Origin: Fimbriimonadales bacterium
GTDB taxonomy: Bacteria > Armatimonadota > Fimbriimonadia > Fimbriimonadales > ATM1
Assembly: GCA_025922995.1 (NCBI GenBank)
Contig: JAICGT010000087.1
Location: forward strand, 1 to 5,866
Direction: 5' to 3'
Length of the DNA: 5,866 nucleotides
The notes beneath the pieces were generated by a model. The model was not told where the DNA came from and made no database searches. It worked only from the letters and a program-made list of their open reading frames with translations. Both the position numbers and the translations under genes were made by a program. Below are positions 1 through 5,454 of this stretch, one piece after another. The first letter of the stretch is position 1. Each line of letters starts with the position of its first letter.

Positions 1-1497
1 ATCGGCGAGCATCTGCGCATTCCCTGTCGCAACATAACCGTCGAGCGCAGCCCGAACGAGCCAAGCGTAGTCCGGCGCATAGCCGTTTCGGTTGCCTCTG
101 CCGTCCGGCGCATGCCGAACGTCTCCCAAGGGCAAGGCAAAGGTTGCCATCGCCTTGGCATACGCATCCGCGGCTGCTGCGACCAGGTCGGCCTCGCCCA
201 TGGCAGTTCCAATTCGGAACAGCCCGGCTATCGCCTGGCCGTTCAAGTTGGCGTAGGTCTTGGGATCGAGTCTGGTCTCTGGCTTAGCCTCGCGAACGGA
301 GCGCAACGATGTTGCGGCAGCCGAAACGGCTCGAGTCTGCTCTGCCGAAACGGCTGTGGCAAAGCTCGTCCTGCTTGAGATGCTCGGAAGGCCCTCGGCA
401 TCGACCTGGAACGGCAGCCGCTCGACGTCCCTTTCCGCCAGCGCGTACCTCGGGCTCCTACCGTTGACCTGGTCGGTGCTGTCGGCAGCCGCGAACAGGC
501 CGTCCACGCGGACTCCCAGAGCCCATCGCGCGGTCCGCAGGGCCACCCAGCGAAACAGCGGCAAGTCGAATCGATTCGCGGCCTCAGCAAACGATGCCGC
601 AACCTGCAACGAGTGTCCGGGCATCTTGGACGTCACCGGCCTTTGCCACCCGGCGCCTTGGGCCATTATGAAGAATCCGCCTTCGATGCAATCGAAAGCG
701 GCGGATTCGACAAGGCCCAGCATCAGGGCAAGGCCGCTTCCCCAGGCTTCGCTCCTGGGCGTTCCGGTCAGCACGTCCGGCAGAAGCGAACCGACCGGCA
801 GCTGGGCGTTGGCGAAATCGCCCTGAAGTGCCGCCCGCTCCCAGGGCATCGACCACGTGTCCACGATGTCAAACTCCGCCGAGCCGTGGCTCAGCTTCGC
901 GGTCGCATTGGCAATGCGCTTGCTGCTGCTCGCAGCCGCGCGCCGCTCGATCTCCGCGCGATTCGAATACCGAAGCCGCGCTATGTTCTCTAGCCATGCG
1001 GCGAGAGATGCATCGCCTGATCTCGGCTTCAACTCCGAGGTTGAGAGGATGGCTCCATGGCTATCCATCGCCGCCAGTTCGAACCTGCCGAGCGATCCAA
1101 ATGACTCGGACTCCAGGCTCAATGCGTCGACGAGCCACGGCACCTCGAGCGCGTCGACCTTGACGGCGACGAAGTGGTCGTGCAGCAGCCTGCGGTACTC
1201 CGCGTCGGTCGCGTAGTCTTCGCTGAACGTCTTGGCTGCCAGCGAAACAGTCGTGCCCACGTCGAGCACGATCACCTTGTCCTCTCGCCTGGCGATCTCG
1301 AACGCAGCGCTCCCGAACGGGAACCAATTGACGTTCTGCCGTCTGGATCGCAAAACGTACTCGCCGTACTCGCCGTCGAGCTGATTAGGATTGCGCTCGG
1401 GCAAGTACCGAGAGGCCATTTTGAGGCCGAACGCCGCGACGGCAATGACCACCAAAGCGAAAGTCGTGACCGTGTATTTCGGGGCGCGCCTTAACAT
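1..1497 (-). CDS. YyaL/DUF255-like protein, membrane-anchored, thioredoxin motif degenerate (3' end outside window)
   Basis: The minus strand reads open from an ATG at 1497 to the left edge: 499 codons without a stop, C-terminus missing. Residues 1-7 are basic and residues about 9-24 are hydrophobic, which suggests a single N-terminal membrane anchor with the rest outside the cytoplasm. Residues 54-80 (NVNWFPFGSAAFEIARREDK, then VIVLDVG) match the start of the YyaL/DUF255 (COG1331) thioredoxin-like domain, normally NPVDWYPWG...A..EDKPIFLSIGY. The family CHWC motif is replaced by SLAA at 85-88, so redox activity is unlikely. FVAVKVD at 109-115 continues the domain. Residues 264-302 (AFDCIEGGFF through SKMPGHSLQVA) align with the family stretch GGGF...HFEKMLYDNA, again degraded. 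YANLNGQAIAGLFRIG (415-430) and DYAWLVRAALDGYVATG (476-492) resemble repeats of the alpha/alpha barrel. Family assignment is by remembered motifs and the function of the family is poorly known. No SD precedes the start. The gene is divergent from gatC. Confidence 0.75.
   Translation of the reverse strand, partial: MLRRAPKYTVTTFALVVIAVAAFGLKMASRYLPERNPNQLDGEYGEYVLRSRRQNVNWFPFGSAAFEIARREDKVIVLDVGTTVSLAAKTFSEDYATDAEYRRLLHDHFVAVKVDALEVPWLVDALSLESESFGSLGRFELAAMDSHGAILSTSELKPRSGDASLAAWLENIARLRYSNRAEIERRAAASSSKRIANATAKLSHGSAEFDIVDTWSMPWERAALQGDFANAQLPVGSLLPDVLTGTPRSEAWGSGLALMLGLVESAAFDCIEGGFFIMAQGAGWQRPVTSKMPGHSLQVAASFAEAANRFDLPLFRWVALRTARWALGVRVDGLFAAADSTDQVNGRSPRYALAERDVERLPFQVDAEGLPSISSRTSFATAVSAEQTRAVSAAATSLRSVREAKPETRLDPKTYANLNGQAIAGLFRIGTAMGEADLVAAAADAYAKAMATFALPLGDVRHAPDGRGNRNGYAPDYAWLVRAALDGYVATGNAQMLAD
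320..355. repeat. 12-bp direct repeat with a 24-bp period
   Basis: GCCGAAACGGCT is found at 320-331 and 344-355. In the YyaL-like protein this corresponds to two adjacent 8-residue units, AVSAEQTR and AVSAAATS (residues 382-397), in an Ala/Ser-rich, low-complexity segment. This is probably an in-frame duplication in a linker before the C-terminal helices. Confidence 0.65.
1356..1373. repeat. Two tandem copies of a 9-bp unit
   Basis: CGTACTCGC occurs at 1356-1364 and again at 1365-1373, in frame within the YyaL-like gene, where it encodes the GEYGEY stretch (residues 42-47) just after the membrane anchor. It looks like a small in-frame duplication in a linker. Confidence 0.7.
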
Positions 1498-1507
1498 CGG
1501 TGTCACG

Positions 1508-1513
1508 ATTATG
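1508..1513 (-). promoter_or_regulatory. Possible -10 element of the YyaL-like gene
   Basis: On the minus strand this reads CATAAT, five of six matches to TATAAT. The predicted start of transcription near 1501 would give a leader of only about 4 nt before the ATG at 1497. No convincing -35 element is found at 15-18 bp spacing, so this is a weaker call than the gatC element. Confidence 0.35.
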
Positions 1514-1522
1514 CCCGTACGG

Positions 1523-1531
1523 TGCTAAAAT
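1523..1531 (+). promoter_or_regulatory. Extended -10 element of gatC, predicting a leaderless mRNA
   Basis: TGCTAAAAT fits the extended -10 consensus TGnTATAAT with one mismatch. Transcription would begin about 7 nt downstream, near 1538-1540, which is at the gatC ATG (1540). The transcript would therefore have essentially no leader, consistent with the absence of an SD. A -35 match is poor: a TTGACA-like gTGtCA at 1500-1505 gives a 20-bp spacer, which is too long. The extended -10 could compensate. Confidence 0.55.
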
Positions 1532-1539
1532 ACATTACA

Positions 1540-1830
1540 ATGTCGATAACGCTGGACGAACTCAAGCACCTCGCCGACTTGGCTCGACTCCGACTTTCCG
1601 ATGGCGAATTCGATGCAATGCAGTCAGACCTTAACCGCGTGCTGGATCACTTTGAGCAACTTAGAGAGTTAGACCTCGGTGACGTCGAATACGCGACGCA
1701 CCCGTCCGGTCTGCGCAGCGTTTGGCGTGACGATTTCCCCGCCTTCGGGATCAATCGCGCTGCAGCACTGCTTGGCGCCCCGGACGTCCAAGCCGGATTG
1801 TTCCTCGTTCCGACGATCATCGACGACTAG
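1540..1830 (+). CDS. gatC: Asp/Glu-tRNA(Asn/Gln) amidotransferase subunit C
   Basis: This encodes 96 residues, a usual length for GatC. GatC stabilises GatA and bridges it to GatB in the cytosolic GatCAB complex, which converts Glu-tRNA(Gln) to Gln-tRNA(Gln) and/or Asp-tRNA(Asn) to Asn-tRNA(Asn). The N-terminus (MSITLDELKHLADLARLRLS) is the classic helical GatC start. Residues 60-96 (SVWRDD, then ALLGAPDVQAGLFLVPTIID) match the conserved tail, normally LREDxV...NAPexxdGyFxVPkVi. An upstream GTG at 1522 would add six residues but lies on the -10 element, so ATG 1540 is preferred. There is no SD; initiation is probably leaderless. The gene is followed without any gap by gatA. Confidence 0.93.
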   Translation: MSITLDELKHLADLARLRLSDGEFDAMQSDLNRVLDHFEQLRELDLGDVEYATHPSGLRSVWRDDFPAFGINRAAALLGAPDVQAGLFLVPTIIDD

Positions 1831-3258
1831 ATGGACCTCTGCAGCCTTACGGCGGCAGAACTACGGCGCCTGCTCGATTCCCGCGACGTGTCTGTGCGCG
1901 AAGTCGTTGAGGCGCATTTTGCTCTGATCGCCAAAAAAAACGGAGACCTCAACGCTTTCCTCACCGTAACCGAGGAACGAGGCTACGCCGACGCCGACCG
2001 CGCTCAAGCGATGATCGACGCCGGAACGGCCAAGGCGCTTACCGGAGTTCCCTACGCGTTCAAAGACAACATCGTCACGAACGGAATTCGGACAACGTGT
2101 GGTTCCAAAATTCTCGAGAACTACATTCCGCCCTACGATTCGACACTCGCGACTCGAGCGGCCGAACAGGGCATGTGCCTCCTCGGAAAAACGAATCTCG
2201 ACGAGTTCGCAATGGGGTCGAGTACCGAGCACAGCGCATTTGGCCCGACGAGGAATCCGCACGACTCGGATCGAGTACCCGGCGGCAGCAGTGGAGGCAG
2301 CGCCGCGGCGGTGGCTGCAAATCTCGCGCCGATTACTTTCGGCAGCGACACCGGCGGAAGCGTCCGACAGCCCGCCGCGCTGACGGGCGTAGTGGGTTTC
2401 AAACCGACGTACGGCCGAGTCAGCCGATACGGCCTGGTCGCTTTTTGCAGCTCATTGGACCAAATCGGCCCGTTTGCACGGTCCGTGGAGGACGCGACCC
2501 ACGCGTTCGAGATTTCGATGGGCCACGACGGTAAGGACTCGACCGTTGCGGACCATGACTACTCTCACGAAGTTGCCCGCGGCATAGAATTAAAAGGTGC
2601 ACATGTGGGTGTCGCGCGCGAATTGGTAGGTGACCTGACCGAGCCTGGTGTAATGGGCGCGTTCCAGGGAGCTTTAGACAGTCTTGCGAATGCCGGGGCG
2701 GATATCGAAGAATTTTCGGTTCCAATCGTCGAACACGGTGTTTCGACCTATTACATCATCGCTCCCGCCGAGGCGAGCAGCAATTTGGCGAGATTCGATG
2801 GCGTGCGCTATGGACTAAGGGTCGACGGTGCCACCCATATCGAAATGATGAAGAACACGCGCGCGGAAGGCTTCGGAAAGGAAGTGAAAGAGCGCATTAT
2901 GATCGGCACGTATGTGCTGTCTTCGGGCTACTACGACGCTTTTTATGCCAAGGCGCAAAAGGCGCGCGCGGTTATGAAAAAAGAATTTCAAGCGGCGTTT
3001 GAAAAGTATGATTTTATAGTTTCGCCAACGAGCCCGACTACGGCGTTTAAAATCGGAGAGCGGACCAAAGACCCACTTGCTTTAAAGGTTGCGGACTTTT
3101 GCACGATTCCGGCAAACATGGGCGGATTTCCGGCAATAAGCATCAACTGCGGATATGCCGAAGGGCTGCCCGTCGGTTTTCAGGTCATTGGAAACTCTTT
3201 CGATGACGACCGGGTGCTGGGTGCCGCGAGAACGATCGAAGGGATTCTCGCGGGGTAA
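1831..3258 (+). CDS. gatA: Asp/Glu-tRNA(Asn/Gln) amidotransferase subunit A
   Basis: GatA is the glutaminase subunit of GatCAB. It releases ammonia from glutamine and passes it to GatB for transamidation of mischarged tRNA. The protein is 475 residues, close to the family norm of about 480-490. The amidase-signature Ser-cisSer-Lys triad is intact by alignment with S. aureus GatA: Lys78 in AFKDN, Ser153 in GGSSGGS and Ser177 in GSDTGGSVRQPAALTG. YGRVSRYGLVAFCSSLDQIG (194-213) and YVLSSGYYDAFYAKAQKAR (361-379) are GatA-specific blocks that separate it from other amidases. The start codon follows the gatC stop directly (TAGATG) with no SD, so translation probably depends on termination-reinitiation. 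An A8 run lies at codons 35-37. gatB is not in this window. Confidence 0.97.
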   Translation: MDLCSLTAAELRRLLDSRDVSVREVVEAHFALIAKKNGDLNAFLTVTEERGYADADRAQAMIDAGTAKALTGVPYAFKDNIVTNGIRTTCGSKILENYIPPYDSTLATRAAEQGMCLLGKTNLDEFAMGSSTEHSAFGPTRNPHDSDRVPGGSSGGSAAAVAANLAPITFGSDTGGSVRQPAALTGVVGFKPTYGRVSRYGLVAFCSSLDQIGPFARSVEDATHAFEISMGHDGKDSTVADHDYSHEVARGIELKGAHVGVARELVGDLTEPGVMGAFQGALDSLANAGADIEEFSVPIVEHGVSTYYIIAPAEASSNLARFDGVRYGLRVDGATHIEMMKNTRAEGFGKEVKERIMIGTYVLSSGYYDAFYAKAQKARAVMKKEFQAAFEKYDFIVSPTSPTTAFKIGERTKDPLALKVADFCTIPANMGGFPAISINCGYAEGLPVGFQVIGNSFDDDRVLGAARTIEGILAG

Positions 3259-3271
3259 TTTAAGCGCGTTC

Positions 3272-3347
3272 GCCCCCGTAGCTCAGCGGATAGAGCAACC
3301 GCCTTCTAAGCGGTTGGCCGCAGGTTCGATTCCTGCCGGGGGCGCCA
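3272..3347 (+). tRNA. tRNA-Arg, anticodon UCU, CCA encoded
   Basis: A complete cloverleaf can be drawn. The acceptor stem GCCCCCG (3272-3278) pairs perfectly with CGGGGGC (3337-3343). The D-stem is GCTC/GAGC. The anticodon stem ACCGC/GCGGT encloses the loop CTTCTAA, with anticodon TCT at 3305-3307. The T-stem GCAGG/CCTGC encloses TTCGATT. The discriminator is G3344 and the CCA end is encoded at 3345-3347; total length is 76 nt. It reads AGA and AGG. It begins 13 nt after gatA with no good promoter of its own, so it may be processed from the gatCA transcript. Arginine tRNA is not a GatCAB substrate, so the link is positional. Confidence 0.97.
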
Positions 3348-3365
3348 GATATTTGCCAGGTCTGC
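3348..3365. other. 18-bp convergent spacer without a visible terminator
   Basis: These bases separate the tRNA-Arg 3' end from the aroG stop codon on the opposite strand. There is no stem-loop followed by a T-run on either strand, and no space for one, so termination must occur inside a neighbour, be factor-dependent, or depend on the tRNA fold and its processing. Confidence 0.6.
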
Positions 3366-4430
3366 TTATGCCGCCATTCTTCGCTTGCAAACCGAGCGGG
3401 CCAACATATCGAGCACAGGCCGCGTCTGATCGAGTGAGATGCAGCCATCGGTAATGCTCTGCCCAAACCGAAGGTCGACACCGGGGCTGTAATCCTGCCG
3501 ACCATCGACCAAGTGGCTCTCGATCATCACGCCAAGAATGGAGGTCGACCCGTCGGCGATCTGTGCCGATACGCTTTGGGCCACTACGGATTGGTTCGTG
3601 TGATCTTTGCAACTGTTTCCGTGGCTGCAGTCGATCATTAGCCTCCCCCGTAGTCCGCGCGTCTGCAACAAAGCAACTGCATCCGCGACGTGTCTAGGGC
3701 TGTAATTCGGCCCGGTTTTTGTTCCGCCCCGGAGAATCAAATGGCACGTGTCGTTGCCCTCGGACTCGAAAATCGCCGCCACCCCCTGCTTCGTGATCGA
3801 CGGAAACCAGTGCGGCGATTTCGCGGCGAGCACTGCGTCGACCGCGATTTGCGCATCGCCGTCCGTTGCGTTCTTGAAACCCATCGCCATGGACATACCG
3901 GACGCCAACTCACGGTGTACCTGGCTCTCCGTTGTGCGAGCGCCGATTGCCCCCCAAGAAATCAAGTCGGAAATATGCTGCGGCAAGTTCGTGTCAAGAA
4001 ACTCCGTGCCTACCGGAATGCCGATATCTGCGATATCGAGCAACAGCTTTCGCGCCATCCGCAGGCCCTTGTTGATTTTGTAGGTTCCGTCGAGGTCGGG
4101 GTCGTTAATAAACCCTTTCCACCCGATTACGGTTCGGGGTTTTTCGAAATAGCAGCGCATGGCTACCACAAGCTCGTCTTTATAATCGTCTGCAAGCTCT
4201 TTCAAGCCCGCGGCATATTGCAGTGCCGCTGCTGTGTCGTGAATCGAGCACGGGCCGACAATCACCAGAAGCCTATCGGAGTCTCCACGCACGACGTCGG
4301 CAATATTCTTGCGCGCCTCGTAGACAACCGAATCACTCGCAGACGTAGCCGGAAACTCCTCGATGAGAATTGCTGGTGGGATCAGCGCGCGTTGGCCGCG
4401 GATACGAACGTCATCGATTGGAAGTCTCAT
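3366..4430 (-). CDS. aroG: 3-deoxy-7-phosphoheptulonate (DAHP) synthase, class I, AroG-type
   Basis: This enzyme condenses phosphoenolpyruvate with erythrose 4-phosphate, the first step of the shikimate pathway. The protein is 354 residues, similar to E. coli AroG (350). Expected metal ligands are present: Cys61 (GPCSIHD), His270 (DCSH), Glu304 (MIESH) and Asp328 (SITD). Substrate residues Arg92, Lys97 (FEKPRT), Arg165 (GARTTESQVHRELASG), Lys186 (GFKN) and Arg234 (LRGG) match AroG numbering exactly. Asp6 and Asp7 near the N-terminus and Pro150, Gln151, Ser180, Phe209 and Ser211 of the Phe-sensing pocket are kept, whereas residues 147, 179 and 221 differ. The start at 4430 has an SD (GAGG, 5 nt before ATG) and keeps AroG numbering; an in-frame ATG at 4469 lacks both. 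It overlaps the aldolase end by 20 nt. The choice of symbol among aroF/aroG/aroH is tentative. Confidence 0.95.
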   Translation of the reverse strand: MRLPIDDVRIRGQRALIPPAILIEEFPATSASDSVVYEARKNIADVVRGDSDRLLVIVGPCSIHDTAAALQYAAGLKELADDYKDELVVAMRCYFEKPRTVIGWKGFINDPDLDGTYKINKGLRMARKLLLDIADIGIPVGTEFLDTNLPQHISDLISWGAIGARTTESQVHRELASGMSMAMGFKNATDGDAQIAVDAVLAAKSPHWFPSITKQGVAAIFESEGNDTCHLILRGGTKTGPNYSPRHVADAVALLQTRGLRGRLMIDCSHGNSCKDHTNQSVVAQSVSAQIADGSTSILGVMIESHLVDGRQDYSPGVDLRFGQSITDGCISLDQTRPVLDMLARSVCKRRMAA

Positions 4431-5454
4431 GAACTCCTCTTGCGCACTCCGACATCGCTGATTTTGCATGGATCAATTGAGCGTCGCCGATTTCTCGGTG
4501 GAAAACAAATCGCAAACGACGTGGGGCAACCGCCATGCATCGCACGCCAAGGTCACCAAGCCGCGCACTCCAATCGGATGCAGGCGTCGGCGTATTGACC
4601 ATCACCATGTTCGTCTGCAGGCCATCCATATCGACATCGAAAGCGTCCAACTCTGCGACGTGCCCGGCAAACTCATATGCCCTCCGATGGTCGTCGGCAA
4701 GGCGTTCGACCATGTTATCTAGGGCATAAATTCCGCACGCGGCGAGAATGCCGGACTGCCTCATTGCGCCTCCGAGCCGTTTGCGCACATAGCGCGCCCG
4801 ACCGATAAAATCCGCATCGCCGCAAAGCACTGAACCGACCGGGCAACTCAAGCCTTTGCTCAAGCAAAAGGTGATTGAGTCCGAATATTTCGCGATTTCG
4901 GCGGCAGAGACTCCCAGGGCGACACTTGCGTTGAAGAGCCGTGCGCCGTCGACATGCATTTTCATCCCCTTGTCATCGCAAACGTTTCGGTAGTCGCGCA
5001 TTACTTCCATCGGAATAATCGAGCCGCCGGCGCGGTTGTGCGTATTCTCGACGCACAGCAGCTTCGTCGTGGGCGAATGAATGCTTCCCGGCACATACCG
5101 ATCCGCAACGCGCTTCGGGTCCATCACGCCTCTGGCCGAAGGAAGCGTCCAAGTTAGCGCACCCGCATGCGCTGCGATCGATCCCGATTCATAGAATTGG
5201 ATATGGCATTCTTCCTCCAAGATCACGGCGTCCCCGGGAGAGATCCAAGTCTTTACCGCGATCTGGTTTGCCATGGTGCCGCTGGGAACGAAGACACCGG
5301 CTTCCTTCCCCATTTTTTCGGCTGCAAGTTGTTCCAGCTTAGTTACGGTCGGCTCGTCGCCCAAGACGTCGTCGCCCAATTCTGCGGTCATCATCGCCTC
5401 GTACATTTCGGGCGTCGGGCGTGTAATCGTGTCGCTGCGAAGGTCGACGATCAT
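4411..5454 (-). CDS. ltaA: Low-specificity L-threonine aldolase
   Basis: This is a PLP-dependent fold-type I enzyme that cleaves threonine and allo-threonine to glycine and acetaldehyde, presumably in the cytosol. Its 347 residues are normal for the family. MIVDLRSDTITRPTPEM is the typical start. The PLP phosphate loop is SGTMANQ (58-64). His84 (EECHIQFYESG) is the residue that stacks on the cofactor. HVDGARL (167-173) supplies Asp169, which binds the PLP nitrogen, and Arg172. Lys200 in CLSKGLSCPVGS is the Schiff-base lysine. Arg315 (LRFVFHR) is the likely substrate carboxylate ligand. The start overlaps the hydrolase stop as ATGA and has no SD, so it probably relies on translational coupling. 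Its 3' end contains the aroG SD and start. Substrate stereospecificity cannot be read from the sequence, and the symbol ltaA rather than ltaE is a convention. Confidence 0.94.
   Translation of the reverse strand: MIVDLRSDTITRPTPEMYEAMMTAELGDDVLGDEPTVTKLEQLAAEKMGKEAGVFVPSGTMANQIAVKTWISPGDAVILEEECHIQFYESGSIAAHAGALTWTLPSARGVMDPKRVADRYVPGSIHSPTTKLLCVENTHNRAGGSIIPMEVMRDYRNVCDDKGMKMHVDGARLFNASVALGVSAAEIAKYSDSITFCLSKGLSCPVGSVLCGDADFIGRARYVRKRLGGAMRQSGILAACGIYALDNMVERLADDHRRAYEFAGHVAELDAFDVDMDGLQTNMVMVNTPTPASDWSARLGDLGVRCMAVAPRRLRFVFHREIGDAQLIHAKSAMSECARGVHETSNR
4434..4441 (-). promoter_or_regulatory. Shine-Dalgarno sequence of aroG, inside the 3' end of the threonine aldolase gene
   Basis: The minus strand reads AAGAGGAG followed by TTC and ATG, so GAGG lies 5 nt from the start codon at 4430. 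It is the only strong SD at any start seen in the window. It decides the start at 4430 over the upstream ATG at 4469. Confidence 0.7.

Larger units (their letters stand above)
1498..1539. promoter_or_regulatory. 42-bp divergent intergenic region with back-to-back promoters
   Basis: This is the only non-coding DNA between the YyaL-like gene (minus) and gatC (plus), and it must hold both promoters unless they lie inside the genes. Each strand shows a -10-like hexamer close to its start codon, and the expected -35 zone of each overlaps the -10 of the other. No clear -35 hexamer and no SD is visible for either gene. Confidence 0.55.

Noticed and set aside
260..826. A 188-codon open frame on the plus strand inside the YyaL-like gene, with others at 613-993 and 857-1216.
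   Set aside because: The minus-strand frame is open over the full 1497 bases with family-like motifs. The plus-strand frames are compositionally biased shadows.
243..1327. Short minus-strand frames at 243-602, 584-856 and 1061-1327.
   Set aside because: They are out of frame with the continuous 499-codon frame that carries the DUF255-like blocks, and their Arg-rich translations look like shadow frames.
1522..1542. GTG at 1522 as the gatC start.
   Set aside because: It overlaps the -10 element and adds six residues not found in GatC. ATG 1540 gives the canonical N-terminus.
3256..3261. TAATTT as a -10 element for the tRNA.
   Set aside because: Only three of six positions match the consensus and there is no -35 at a suitable distance.
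3325..3365. The tRNA 3' end as an integration (attachment) site.
   Set aside because: There is no integrase, no duplicated tRNA end and no foreign-looking DNA next to it. Housekeeping genes lie on both sides.
4431..4469. ATG at 4469 as the aroG start.
   Set aside because: It adds 13 residues not seen in AroG, has no SD and deepens the overlap with ltaA, whereas ATG 4430 has an SD and keeps AroG numbering.
3690..4598. A 302-codon open frame on the plus strand, antisense to aroG and the end of ltaA.
   Set aside because: It lies opposite two well-identified genes, begins with GTG, has no SD and no recognisable family motifs. Codon bias of the real genes explains it.
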